Shown piece by piece: positions 17,948 to 27,270 of a stretch of DNA of 64,000 bases (position 1 is its first letter; every line of letters begins with the position of its first letter). The DNA is taken from positions 186,001 through 250,000 of the forward strand of contig NZ_JAVHJU010000043.1 of the NCBI RefSeq assembly GCF_031082405.1. The letters are read 5' to 3'. The notes beneath the pieces were generated by a model. That model was not told the origin of the DNA, did no database searches, and worked only from the letters and a program-made list of their open reading frames with translations. The DNA is from Amycolatopsis sp. A133 (lineage in GTDB: Bacteria; Actinomycetota; Actinomycetes; Mycobacteriales; Pseudonocardiaceae). The position numbers and the translations under genes are program-made.

Positions 17948-18901
17948 GTGACTGTCGCTGACGATTTGGCGTGGGCGGACGCTTTTCCCGGTCAGGGCCC
18001 GACTCTGGGTGAGATCTTCTGTCTCACCTTCATCCGGGGCGTTGACGGCCCCGAGGCGTTGCGGCGGCTGGGCGGCCTGCCCGACACCACCGCGACCCGG
18101 ACATGGTCGGACATCGGGGACCTGCACAACTTCGACGACGGCTATCCCGAGGTGGCGTCGGTACTGCCGCTGGGCACGTGGACCGTCGTGTTCGAACCGA
18201 ATGGGTTCAACGGCTCGCACCTGACCCCCGTCGTGTCACGCGGAACCGAGGCGGTGTCCGTGCTGCGACACGACTACGCCTCTCCCACGTTCGCCTACGC
18301 GGTGGACGGCGAGCTGATCACCCACTTCGACCCCACCTTCCCCGCCTACCGGCACGGCGCCGATCCCGACCGCCTGCTCTCCCGCATGCACGACGTCGGT
18401 TTCACCACAACAGAAGACGACGAGGATGCGGACAACTTCACCGGCGACACTGGACGTTCCCTCCGGCTGATCGAACAGCTCACCGGCGTTCTTCCCACCT
18501 TCGAGGCCCTCACCGGCCCACTGACCAGCGCACATATCGAGCCCTGGTTCACCGAAGCACCCAAGCAACCGGCCGGCCGGCCCGGCCACGACGGACCCGT
18601 CGACGCCGCCACCGAAGTGCGGCGGCTCACCAACCTGCACGGCCTCACCGACACCCCAGGTCTCGCCGACGCACTCGCCGCGGTCGAACGGGGCGAACCC
18701 GTCACGGTCACCCCCGACAGCCCACTCGGCCGGCACGTCCGCATCTGGCTCACCGAGTCCCGGCGCGCCAGCTGGTCACTCAACGACCACGGAGGCCGGC
18801 ACCGGATGACCGAACCCGAACGCCGCCGCGCGTTCGACCTCGGCTGGCTCGTCCGCGCGCTTGGCGCTGCTCTGCAACCCGAGCCCACACCAGCAGGCTG
18901 A
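17948..18901 (+). CDS. DUF6461-domain protein
   Basis: 317 residues. The first 160 match the DUF6461 pattern of actinobacteria (FIRGVDGPEALRRLGG, WTVVFEPNGFNGSHL, HDYASPTFAYAVDGELI), a domain of unknown function often found near polymorphic toxin or signalling genes. The C-terminal half is variable. GTG 17948 is preceded by GAGAGGTGA. No neighbour clarifies its role; the 240 bp upstream contain no gene that I recognise. Confidence 0.75.
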   Translation: MTVADDLAWADAFPGQGPTLGEIFCLTFIRGVDGPEALRRLGGLPDTTATRTWSDIGDLHNFDDGYPEVASVLPLGTWTVVFEPNGFNGSHLTPVVSRGTEAVSVLRHDYASPTFAYAVDGELITHFDPTFPAYRHGADPDRLLSRMHDVGFTTTEDDEDADNFTGDTGRSLRLIEQLTGVLPTFEALTGPLTSAHIEPWFTEAPKQPAGRPGHDGPVDAATEVRRLTNLHGLTDTPGLADALAAVERGEPVTVTPDSPLGRHVRIWLTESRRASWSLNDHGGRHRMTEPERRRAFDLGWLVRALGAALQPEPTPAG

Positions 18902-19268
18902 TCAACAAGCGCCCGGAGCTGAACACCAGCGAGCTGAGGAAGGGAGCAGAGTGCGTTCGATGCAGTGCAGCGTCGGTGGACACGTACCCGTGCTCCAGGA
19001 GCGCCGCCGCGGTGCGCCGCGTAGCGGGCCGGACGGTGCTGAAAGGTCACCGCCCGCCAGCTACGCAGCGACTGAATCCTCGACGAGGCACATCACAGCG
19101 CGGCCCCGTGCAGCTCATCCGGATCTTCGGATTGTGCGTGACCACCGCAGTCCGCTCCATGCAGGCCGCGCGCCCGGACCGCTTCCGGCTCGATCCCGCC
19201 CAGCCGTGAGCGCGACGAAGTGCCGACATCCGGGGGCGTGGTGAGAGGACGCCGGTGACCCGAACCGG
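18902..19268. other. 367-bp region without a recognisable gene
   Basis: Both strands have short open frames only, with atypical codon use and no known motif. A plus-strand tail ending near 19209 (VQLIRIFGLCVTTAVRS) is not matched to any family that I know. Together with the integrase remnant nearby it may be debris from a former insertion. Confidence 0.4.
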
Positions 19269-19733
19269 TCAGATGTTGAGGTACCAACGCTGGTTGACGC
19301 GGTCCCAGTCGCAGGTGTGCAGGGTCAACTGGTCTTCGTGGCCCTCATAGGTCGCGCAGTTGCCCGTTTCTTCGTTCTTCAGCTGTTTCTGGTTGTGGTC
19401 GCCGCGGATGGTCCACCGCTGTCCCGGGTCGTCGCCGTTGCAATCCGCCCCGATGACCCGGCCGTGGTCGGCGGTGGCGCACAGGTCGGTTCCCGCGTTC
19501 TGGATGGTGCGGTTCCCCCAGAAGATCCAGTGCTGGTTGTCGCTGCCGTGGAAGTCCGCGGTGATGGTGGGCTCGCCGTCCCACCACGTCTGCTGCCACA
19601 CCCGCTCCGTGCCGTTCGCGGACTCGATCACGTAATCGGCCGGGTCGACCTCGGCAGCGGCAGCAGCCGGCACGATCAGCGCCCCGGCAGCAGTGGCGGC
19701 GAACAGGGCGGTCAACGCGGTACGCATCAGCAT
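19269..19733 (-). CDS. Secreted ricin-B-lectin-like protein
   Basis: 154 residues with a signal peptide (MLMRTALTALFAATAAGALI then PAAAAAE, likely cleaved after AAA) and a mature domain with repeated Q.W blocks (DNQHWIFWG, DPGQRWTIRG, RVNQRWYLNI), the beta-trefoil pattern of ricin-type lectins. Two cysteine pairs (CATADH, DCNGDD, NCATYE, HTCDWD) may form disulfides. ATG 19733 follows GAGGAGAACACC. Probably a small extracellular carbohydrate-binding protein. Confidence 0.72.
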   Translation of the reverse strand: MLMRTALTALFAATAAGALIVPAAAAAEVDPADYVIESANGTERVWQQTWWDGEPTITADFHGSDNQHWIFWGNRTIQNAGTDLCATADHGRVIGADCNGDDPGQRWTIRGDHNQKQLKNEETGNCATYEGHEDQLTLHTCDWDRVNQRWYLNI

Positions 19734-20001
19734 GGTGTTCTCCTCGTCCTCTGGTTTCGGCACATCCAGTACAGCCCGGCCGGCCACGCGTGCGTAGACG
19801 TTGCACACCATCGAGACGACGGACCACCCACCCTCCGGGCGAATACCGGCAGCCACCACTCCCCGTGACCGATCTTGGCCGTCCACTACGGTCTCCTCGG
19901 CACAACGACCGTTCCGAAAGCGGGGCCCGCGCCCAAGGGGCTACCCTGACAAGTCCTCGATGCCCAGATCCAGCCGCAGGCGGTACACCCACGGCCGCAC
20001 C

Positions 20002-20160
20002 CGAGCAGCCCAGCTGGGCACTCTGCATGAGCACACGAGGCTCGCACCCGTCGCGATCCTTGCCGAGACGCTCGGCGATCACCCGACGACCATCGAACGC
20101 CGCTCCATCGTGTCGGGCGCCACCTACGCCCAATACATCGGCGCGGATAGCGCGCCGTGA
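20002..20160 (+). pseudogene. C-terminal remnant of an integrase-like protein
   Basis: The last 52 codons before a TGA read like the end of actinobacterial site-specific integrases: a hydrophobic helix (LAPVAILAETLGDHPTTIER) followed by SGATYAQYI, matching the PAPVLADLLGLHPNTAVRW..AGGDWSRY pattern of that group. Nothing upstream continues the protein and the catalytic Arg/His/Tyr region is absent. The surrounding 19734-20182 holds no other gene that I can identify. Low-copy scar of an integrative element is the likeliest reading. Confidence 0.45.
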
Positions 20161-20182
20161 TGCGTGTCCGTGAGCCCGCTGT

Positions 20183-20938
20183 CTATACCTTGCTCGCCAC
20201 CACCATGTAGTTCTCGGCCTCAGGGTTGAACGTGCTCATTTCCGTCCGAAGTCCGACCCGGTGCAACTCGGCTTCGAGTTCGTCGTATCGGTAGGGCCAG
20301 CACGACAGCAGTTCCGAGCGGGCAAGAACCGACCCAGCCGCATCAACTTGCGCGACCGCAATCTCGATGTGGTGCTCCTCCTCCCAAAGCGGTGCAATGT
20401 CCCAGCGGTAGACCACGACGGCATCACGACCGTTCCGGCGGACGAGTCGGTCACCGATGTCCAGTCGGGAGCCTCTGGCCCTCACGAGTTCCCACGTGCG
20501 GGAAGTGAGCACCAAGCGCCCGCCACGGCGCAGAAGCCGTGACATCGACTCCAGAGCAGCAACCCTGCCTGTCGCGCCCACGGCATGGTGCAGCGAGTTG
20601 CCAACGCAGAACACCACGTCGAAGGTGGCGTCATCGAAATGGCCGGGCAACTCTTCCCAGTCCGCCCGCACCGTCCGGACAGATGCTCCGAACTCCACAG
20701 ACAGCTCCGCAGTCCGACGAACCATCGCTTCGCTGGCGTCAGTTGCGACAACCTGCATCCCAAGACCGGCGAGGCCGACCGCCAACTGCCCGGTTCCGCA
20801 CGAGCAATCGATGACGTGAGCGTTGGACGGCAGGAGACTGAGGACGTCATCGAACGACGCAGCGAACTCGGCCGGAGCCAGCTTCACATCGGAGATGAGC
20901 CACTCGTACACCTCGGCAAGCGCGTCATAACCCGTCAC
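20183..20938 (-). CDS. Class I SAM-dependent methyltransferase
   Basis: About 251 residues with Rossmann motifs: HVIDCSCGTGQLAVGLAGLG (motif I), VVATDASEAMV (motif II), FDVVFCVGNSLHHAVG (motif IV) and RLLRRGGRLVLTSR (post-motif). It belongs to the broad Methyltransf_25/UbiE-like group; substrate unknown. GTG 20938 is preferred because GGAGG lies 5 bp upstream; an earlier GTG at 20953 is open but precedes that ribosome site. Stands alone on the minus strand. Confidence 0.85.
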   Translation of the reverse strand: MTGYDALAEVYEWLISDVKLAPAEFAASFDDVLSLLPSNAHVIDCSCGTGQLAVGLAGLGMQVVATDASEAMVRRTAELSVEFGASVRTVRADWEELPGHFDDATFDVVFCVGNSLHHAVGATGRVAALESMSRLLRRGGRLVLTSRTWELVRARGSRLDIGDRLVRRNGRDAVVVYRWDIAPLWEEEHHIEIAVAQVDAAGSVLARSELLSCWPYRYDELEAELHRVGLRTEMSTFNPEAENYMVVASKV

Positions 20939-21660
20939 AACTACCTCCGTCACGCGGCAGACTCACGGTGGCACCTCAGTACATCAGGCGAGCAGGTCGG
21001 TTCACCAATGGTTTTGCAGGGGCAACCCGTCCGCTCATGCCGCGCCTCGATCAGCTCAGGTAGCAGTTGCAGGCCCACTCAGACATCACCCAAGCTGTCC
21101 ATGATGGCCTGCATGCGGCGCATCTGCTTGGTGTTGTCCCGTTCGGCCACGGTGAGCGGAGCGGTGGAGCCGGTGGCGAGGCTGTACACGCGGATCTCGT
21201 AGTTACCGGTACCGGCGCGATCGGAGGAGAACATGGGTTCCCTGTCAAGCTGCCGCCCCGAGGGCGCCCAGTGCGGCTGGGTGACATTTGCAGGTCGCCG
21301 GTGAGTGGGAGCGCAACCCCGCCCGCCAGCGGCACCACCCGGATCGCGGCCACCACATCCATGGCCACCCACTCCCGATCAAGGAGCCCGGCTCACGGGA
21401 AGTCATCCGACACCCCAGGTTCCGTTCGCCGGAAGGCAAGCTCGCTGCCCCCAGCTGACCGGTACGCCGGGCACAACGCCCGGGTCACTTCTCGCCGGTA
21501 CGGCAAGCCGGCGTGGCGGCATCGCCCGAAGCCACCGCCCCGCTCGTCGAAGGTCATGCGCCGGAGGGACCGGTATCGGCGTTTTGCCGTTCTGAAGCCG
21601 CCGTTCTGGCATTCTTGACGTCTTCGGGACAAAAGAACCGAAGCAGGCACCCGAGGGACG
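20939..21660. other. 722-bp region holding only a propeller-protein remnant
   Basis: Apart from the TolB/WD40-like remnant on the minus strand at 21079-21400, I see no gene. The right end (about 21600-21660) should contain the promoter and the GAGGGACG ribosome site of the large SARP gene. Confidence 0.4.
21079..21400 (-). pseudogene. TolB/WD40-like beta-propeller protein remnant, frameshifted
   Basis: Two frames give consecutive propeller fragments: VAAIRVVPLAGGVALPLTGD in one, then PHWAPSGRQ and MFSSDRAGTGNYEIRVYSLA in another, ending at TGA 21079. The WSPDG..LAFSSDRDG..EIYV pattern is typical of TolB/PD40 repeats. The N-terminal bulk is missing and a frame change is required, so this is a decayed gene end. 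A separate WD40 scrap is found at 3509-3751. Confidence 0.55.
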
Positions 21661-24600
21661 ATGAGCGGACACCACCACGCACAGTCATCCGTGGACTCCC
21701 CCCTGCGCTTCCGGCTGCTCGGCCGTCTCGAAGTCCTCGATGACAGCGGCAGTCCGCTGACCATCACGCGGCGCAAAGTCCGGTCCCTGCTCGCGATCTT
21801 GCTCTTGAAAGCCAACTCGGCCGTGCCCACCGCCTCGCTCGTGGACCAGCTCTGGAACCACCGGCCACCCAAGTCCGCGCTGGCCAACCTGCAGTCCTAC
21901 GTGTCCGAGCTGCGTCGCGTGCTGGGTGCCGCGGATGGGGGCGGGACGGATCGGCTGCGTACCCGCCAGGGTGGTTACCAGCTCGACGTCGGGGACGGAG
22001 AGCTCGATGCCACCCGGTTCACCCGGCTCGCCGAGCTGGGGGCCCGCCGGCTCGGCGAAGGCACGCCGGCCACGGCGGTCGAGCACCTCAGTGCCGCACT
22101 CGAACTCTGGCGCGGGCCGGTCCTCGACGGCCTGGAACCGCCCGCGCTGCTGCAGCCGGATCTCGAACAGCTCGACGAACTCCGCCTGAAGGCCGCCGAG
22201 GGACGCGCGCAGGCCTGGCTCGATTTGGGCTGCAACGACATCGCCGCCGCCGAACTGCGCTCGCTGACCGCCAAGACGCCGCTGCGGGAACGGCTGTGGG
22301 AGCTGCTGATGCTGGCGAACTACCGCGGCGGACGGACCGGCGAGGCGCTGGCCGTCTACCAGCGGGCCCGCACAGTGCTCGTCGAACAGCTCGGTGTCGA
22401 ACCCGGGCCGGCGCTGCGCCGGGTCCAGCGCGCGGTCCTCGACGGCGACCCCTCGCTGGACCTGGTACCGGCGCTGCAGGGCCACGGCTGGATCCGCCCC
22501 CGGCAGCTGCCGCCGGACTCGGCGACCGTCATCGGCCGTGGCTCACAGCTGTCCGCACTGGACGAACTGCTGCTCCGGCACGACGGCCCCGGTGTGTTGC
22601 CGGTCGCCTTGGTCGTCGGGCCGGCCGGTGCGGGCAAGACCACGCTGGCCGTGCACTGGGCTCACCGCGTCACCGCTGCGTTTCCCGACGGCCAGCTGTT
22701 CGTCGACCTCCAGGGGCATTCGTCCACGCCGGCACTCGGTCGCCTCGAGGTCCTCACCCGGTTCCTGCACGCCCTCGGTGTCCCGCCCACCCGGGTGCCG
22801 TCCGATCCGGACGACGCCGCGGCGCTGTACCGGTCGCTGCTGTCGGCTCGGCGGCTCCTCGTCGTGCTCGACAACGCCGCCTCCGCCGACCAGGTCCGGG
22901 GGCTGCTGCCCGGGGGCCCGGGCTGTGCGGTCCTGATCACCAGCAGGCACCGGCTGGCCGGGGTGGAGACCACGCTCGGCGCCACCTCGGTGCGGGTGGG
23001 CGAGTTGTCGGCGGACGACTCCCTCACGTTGCTCACCGCCGTCGTCGGCCCGGACCGGATCGCGGCCGACGTCTCCGCGGCCCGGGAGCTGACCGAGTTG
23101 TGCGCCGGCCTTCCGCTGGCCCTGCGGATCGTCGCCGCCAACCTGGTGCTGTGGCCCGAACAGACCCTTGCCGACTACCGGGCGGAGCTGGTGGGTACCG
23201 GGCTGGTGGCGCGGCTCACCGTGCCGGGAGACGAGCGGCTGGGCCTCGGCAGCGCTTTCGACCTCTCCTACGACGCCGTCTCGCCGCCGGCCGCGAGGAT
23301 GTTCTGCCTGCTCGGACTGGTGCCGGGAGCCGACATCAGCCTCCCCACCGCGGCGGCGGTCGCGGGATTCGACGCCGGAACGGCCCGGCAGGTGCTCCGG
23401 GAACTCGTCGCCGGTCACCTCGTGCAGTCCCGCGCCCCCGACCGCTTCGGAATGCACGACCTCCTGCGCGACTACGCGGCAGCACGCGCCCGGGAGCAGC
23501 TCAGCGGATCGGCCCGGGACGAGGCACTGCGCAGGCTGTTCACCCACTTCCTGCGGATCGCGGACCGCGCGGCCGCCGCCCTCTACCCCGACCTGCTGCG
23601 GCTCCCGGTCGACGAACCGCCGGCGCCGCCGCTCGATCCGGCCGAAGCACGGCAGTGGCTGCTCGCCGAGCACGCGAACATGCTGGCCGCGATCCGCTGG
23701 GCTGCCGAACACGGTCCCCTCCCCTACTCCTGGCGGCTCGCGGACGTCCTGCGGGGCTTCTTCCATTCGCACCGCCTGGACGCCGCCTGGGAGGCCGCGG
23801 CGAGCGCCGGGCTCGCGGCCGCGGAACGGGCGGGTGACCGGCACGCGATCGGTGCCATGCGGCACAGCCTGGGCGCGCTGGAGTGGAGCCGGGGCGCCTA
23901 TCGCCGGGCGTTGACGGAACTCGAAGCCGCCAAGGAGTCCTACGAGGGCGGTGGGGCGCGCGAGGGCGTGGACTCGGTGCAGCACGCCCTCGGCGTCGTC
24001 CACCTCGATCTGGGGCGGCTCGACCGGGCCACCGAGCACTTCACGACCGCGCTCGCCGCGACCGAGGAGCGGGGTGCCGCCCTCCGCGTGGCCAACGGCC
24101 TGATCAACCTCGGTGCGGTTCTCATCGAACGCGGCCGCCTCGCCGAGGGCATCCGCCACAACCGGCGGGCGCTCGGCATCTGCCGCCGGCTCGGTTCTCC
24201 GCACGCCGCGGCCATCGCCTTGTGCAACCTGGGTTACGGCTACCGGGCCACCGGCGAACTGGATCGCGCGCTCGAAGTCCTCACCGAGGCCCGCAAGACG
24301 CTGGCCGGACTGGGTTCGCGCGACGACGAAGCGGACGTCCTGGTCCGGCTGGCGGCGGTGCACCACGCCTTCGGGAGCTTCGCCACCGCGCGTTCCTGCG
24401 CCCACGAGGCCCTGCGCGCCGCACGGGAGACCGGCAACCGCAGGTTCGAAGCCGACTCCCTGTGCACGCTCGGCGACGTCCACTCCGGCCTGGGTGGCGA
24501 GGACTCCGGCCACGGCCACTACCTCGAAGCGCTCCGCCTGGCGAACCGGATCGGTTATCGCCGGGGCGAGATCGTGGCGGCGCTGGGCCTGTCCGCCGCC

Positions 24601-24972
24601 GATCCCCAAGCCGCGACCGACTACGCGGCCGCCGCGCTGCGAACCGCCGAACGGGGCGGCTTCGGGCTGCTCGCCGGGCAGGCCCGGACACGTCTGGCGG
24701 AAGCGCTGCTCGCCGCCGGCGACCCGGCCGCGGCCGACGGCCACGCCTCGCGGGCGTTCGAGGAGCTGAGGGCGAGCGGGCACGTGCTCGGCCAGGCGCG
24801 CGCCCTCATCGTCCGCGGCACGATCCGGTCGGGCCGCGCCGACCCCGTGGGCGCCCGGGAGTACTGGCTCGCCGCCGGAGCCCTGCTCGGCCTCGAGCGC
24901 TCGACGCCGATCGCCGCCGAGCTGCGAGCGCTTTTGGCGACCGGGATCGGTGTCCAGCCTGGCTGCGGGTGA
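21661..24972 (+). CDS. AfsR/DnrI-type SARP regulator with NB-ARC and TPR domains
   Basis: 1103 residues in the classic large-SARP order: winged-helix DNA-binding domain (residues about 15-95, FRLLGRLEVLDDSGSPLTI), bacterial transcriptional activation domain (100-250), NB-ARC ATPase with P-loop GPAGAGKTT near residue 320 and the ITSRHRLAGV region, then TPR repeats (about 700-1050) rich in Leu/Ala. AfsR-like proteins activate antibiotic genes by binding heptameric repeats near -35. ATG 21661 follows GAGGGACG. It lies 4 kb left of the cluster, so it may or may not control it. Confidence 0.93.
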   Translation: MSGHHHAQSSVDSPLRFRLLGRLEVLDDSGSPLTITRRKVRSLLAILLLKANSAVPTASLVDQLWNHRPPKSALANLQSYVSELRRVLGAADGGGTDRLRTRQGGYQLDVGDGELDATRFTRLAELGARRLGEGTPATAVEHLSAALELWRGPVLDGLEPPALLQPDLEQLDELRLKAAEGRAQAWLDLGCNDIAAAELRSLTAKTPLRERLWELLMLANYRGGRTGEALAVYQRARTVLVEQLGVEPGPALRRVQRAVLDGDPSLDLVPALQGHGWIRPRQLPPDSATVIGRGSQLSALDELLLRHDGPGVLPVALVVGPAGAGKTTLAVHWAHRVTAAFPDGQLFVDLQGHSSTPALGRLEVLTRFLHALGVPPTRVPSDPDDAAALYRSLLSARRLLVVLDNAASADQVRGLLPGGPGCAVLITSRHRLAGVETTLGATSVRVGELSADDSLTLLTAVVGPDRIAADVSAARELTELCAGLPLALRIVAANLVLWPEQTLADYRAELVGTGLVARLTVPGDERLGLGSAFDLSYDAVSPPAARMFCLLGLVPGADISLPTAAAVAGFDAGTARQVLRELVAGHLVQSRAPDRFGMHDLLRDYAAARAREQLSGSARDEALRRLFTHFLRIADRAAAALYPDLLRLPVDEPPAPPLDPAEARQWLLAEHANMLAAIRWAAEHGPLPYSWRLADVLRGFFHSHRLDAAWEAAASAGLAAAERAGDRHAIGAMRHSLGALEWSRGAYRRALTELEAAKESYEGGGAREGVDSVQHALGVVHLDLGRLDRATEHFTTALAATEERGAALRVANGLINLGAVLIERGRLAEGIRHNRRALGICRRLGSPHAAAIALCNLGYGYRATGELDRALEVLTEARKTLAGLGSRDDEADVLVRLAAVHHAFGSFATARSCAHEALRAARETGNRRFEADSLCTLGDVHSGLGGEDSGHGHYLEALRLANRIGYRRGEIVAALGLSAADPQAATDYAAAALRTAERGGFGLLAGQARTRLAEALLAAGDPAAADGHASRAFEELRASGHVLGQARALIVRGTIRSGRADPVGAREYWLAAGALLGLERSTPIAAELRALLATGIGVQPGCG

Positions 24973-24978
24973 CACGCC

Positions 24979-25968
24979 CTAGGAAGCGCTCACCGTGAGC
25001 AACGCGGAGCCGAACGTGGTCGGCCGGTGCCGGGCAGCGCCGCCGACGCGATCGGTGACGATCAACCCCGAATCGCGCAGCACGGTGGCGTGCTGGCTCG
25101 CCCCGGCGGGTGAGATCCCCAGCTCGACCGCGACCTCGGTCGTGGAGACCAGCGGTCTGGCGCAGATGGCTTCCAGCACTGCGGCCCGGGTCCGGCCCAG
25201 CAGTGCCGTCGCGCCCCGGACCGGGGCGATCCCGGTGAACCAGCCGGGGCGCCGGTCGATCGGGTAGACGAGCACCGGCTGGCGGCCGGCGTCGAGCAGC
25301 GTGACCGGTGACTGCCAGCAGAACAGCGACGGGACGAGCAGCAGACCACGGCCGCCCAGGTGCAGGTGCTGGTCCACCGGGTACTCCACCTCGAGCACCG
25401 GGGACTGCCACCGCACCTGCGGGTGCAGCGTGGACAGCATGGCCTCGATCCCGCCGTCGAGCACGATCTCGCCGCGCTGCAACCGGTCCGCGCGTGCCTG
25501 GCCGACGATGGCGGGCCAGTACGGCTGGACCGCGACCGAGAAGTACCGCCGGACCGCGGCACCGAGTTCGTGCAGGGCCGCCGGTTCACCCGCCGCGAGC
25601 GACGACGCCCAGGACGGCAGGGGCCGGGCCGCGGCCAGCTCGGTGAGATCGGCGGCCAGGAGCGGACGAGGGGTGCTGAGGACGTCCTCGAGTGCGGTCT
25701 CGAGGTCGGTCGCGCCCGCCCCCGGGGTCAGGAAGTCGACCGAATAGCCTCGGGGCGGGGCCAGGGTGAGCAGCAGCCCCGCCGAACGGTCCAGCCGCTG
25801 CCGGACCCAGGACCGCCACTCGCCGAACACCGGCTGCCCGGTGCCGCCCTGCAGCAGGTGCAGGCTGAGCAAGGTCTCCCACAGCGGATCCGGTGAGTGC
25901 TGGACGCGGGTGCGGGCCAGATCGTCGGTCTCGAAGTGAATGTGCAGAGTTTTCCGGTGTTCCCCCAT
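24979..25968 (-). CDS. ArsR-type winged-helix transcriptional regulator
   Basis: 329 residues. The C-terminal 80 form an ArsR-like winged helix (LGRTRAAVLEAICARPLVST, LGISPAGASQHATVLRDSGL, recognition helix then wing). The N-terminal 240 residues are the helical/beta domain seen in many streptomycete ArsR-like regulators (FETDDLARTRV, PDPLWETLLSLHLL). No metal-binding ELCVCDL motif, so not a metal sensor. Convergent with the SARP gene (6 bp between stops) and separated from ispG by 101 bp. Confidence 0.9.
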   Translation of the reverse strand: MGEHRKTLHIHFETDDLARTRVQHSPDPLWETLLSLHLLQGGTGQPVFGEWRSWVRQRLDRSAGLLLTLAPPRGYSVDFLTPGAGATDLETALEDVLSTPRPLLAADLTELAAARPLPSWASSLAAGEPAALHELGAAVRRYFSVAVQPYWPAIVGQARADRLQRGEIVLDGGIEAMLSTLHPQVRWQSPVLEVEYPVDQHLHLGGRGLLLVPSLFCWQSPVTLLDAGRQPVLVYPIDRRPGWFTGIAPVRGATALLGRTRAAVLEAICARPLVSTTEVAVELGISPAGASQHATVLRDSGLIVTDRVGGAARHRPTTFGSALLTVSAS

Positions 25969-26069
25969 GGCCGGAGATGATCACGAAGTGAGCCATGCCG
26001 GCGCCACACACGGGTGTATGGCGCGCCGGGAGGGGTGACCGCGCGATCCGTGCGCGACATCTGCGGCGA

Positions 26070-27227
26070 TCATGTCACATGACGGGCCGGGCTCGGCGAT
26101 GCGGGGGAACCGGCGTCGCCGGCCAGCCGCATGGCCTCCTCGATCAGGGTCTCCACGATCCGGTGCTCGGGCACGGTCTTGACCACCTCGCCCTTCACGA
26201 AGATCTGGCCCTTGCCGTTGCCCGATGCGACGCCCAGGTCGGCCTCGCGGGCCTCGCCGGGACCGTTCACGACGCAGCCCATCACCGCGACCCGCAGCGG
26301 CACCTCCATGCCCTCCAGGCCTGCGGTGACCTCGTCGGCCAGCTTGTACACGTCGACCTGCGCCCGCCCGCACGACGGGCACGACACGATCTCCAGCTTC
26401 CGCGGCCGCAGGTTCAGCGACTGCAGGATCCGGGTGCCGACCTTGACCTCTTCCACCGGCGGCGCGGACAGCGACACCCGGATCGTGTCACCGATCCCCT
26501 GGCGCAGCAGCGCGCCGAACGCCACCGCGGACTTGATCGTGCCCTGGAACGCCGGACCGGCTTCGGTCACACCCAGGTGCAGCGGGTAGTCACAGGACTC
26601 GGCCAGCAGCTCGTAGGCGCGGACCATCACGACCGGGTCATGGTGCTTGACCGAGATCTTGATGTCGTGGAAATCGTGCTCGGCGAACAGCGACGCCTCC
26701 CACAGCGCCGACTCGACCAGCGCCTCGGGCGTGGCCCTGCCGTGCTTCGCCAGCAGACGCGGGTCCAGCGAGCCGGCGTTCACGCCGATCCGGATCGGCG
26801 TGCCGTGGTCCTTCGCCGCCTGCGCGATCTCCTTGACCTTGTCGTCGAACTTCTTGATGTTGCCCGGGTTCACCCGCACCGCGGCACAGCCCGCCTCGAT
26901 CGCCGCGAACACGTACTTCGGCTGGAAGTGGATGTCCGCGATCACCGGGATCTGCGACTTCCGCGCGATCGCCGGCAACGCCTCCGCGTCGTCCTGCGAC
27001 GGGCAGGCCACCCGGACGATGTCACAGCCGGACGCGGTCAGTTCCGCGATCTGCTGCAGCGTGGCGTCGACGTCCGCGGTCACCGTCGTGGTCATCGACT
27101 GCACCGACACCGGGAAGTCACTGCCCACGCCGACCGAGCCGGCCATCAGCTGCCGGGTCCGGCGACGCTCCGACAGCACGGGCGGCGGCAGCTCCGGCAC
27201 ACCCAGGTCCACGACGTCCGGACTCAT
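26070..27227 (-). CDS. ispG: 4-hydroxy-3-methylbut-2-enyl diphosphate synthase (GcpE)
   Basis: 385 residues, full length. It converts 2-C-methylerythritol cyclodiphosphate to HMBPP in the MEP pathway using a 4Fe-4S cluster reduced by ferredoxin or flavodoxin. Cluster ligands are visible in CPSCGRAQVDVYKLADEV and VMGCVVNGPGEAREADLG, and the TIM-barrel part has VRVACPSQDDAEALP and ADIHFQPKYVF. ATG 27227 follows a GAGG-rich leader. Found here beside terpenoid genes rather than with dxr/rip1 as in housekeeping loci, it is probably a cluster copy that boosts isoprenoid supply, matched by the dxs at 47887. Confidence 0.95.
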   Translation of the reverse strand: MSPDVVDLGVPELPPPVLSERRRTRQLMAGSVGVGSDFPVSVQSMTTTVTADVDATLQQIAELTASGCDIVRVACPSQDDAEALPAIARKSQIPVIADIHFQPKYVFAAIEAGCAAVRVNPGNIKKFDDKVKEIAQAAKDHGTPIRIGVNAGSLDPRLLAKHGRATPEALVESALWEASLFAEHDFHDIKISVKHHDPVVMVRAYELLAESCDYPLHLGVTEAGPAFQGTIKSAVAFGALLRQGIGDTIRVSLSAPPVEEVKVGTRILQSLNLRPRKLEIVSCPSCGRAQVDVYKLADEVTAGLEGMEVPLRVAVMGCVVNGPGEAREADLGVASGNGKGQIFVKGEVVKTVPEHRIVETLIEEAMRLAGDAGSPASPSPARHVT

Positions 27228-27270
27228 CCCCTGGCCTCCCCGTTCCGGCGAACGGGCACCACCAGCGCGG

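Noticed and set aside
21661..25968. The large SARP and ArsR genes as part of the biosynthetic cluster
   Set aside because: They are convergent with each other, not linked to any biosynthetic operon, and the cluster has its own regulators; membership cannot be decided, so the boundary was placed at ispG.
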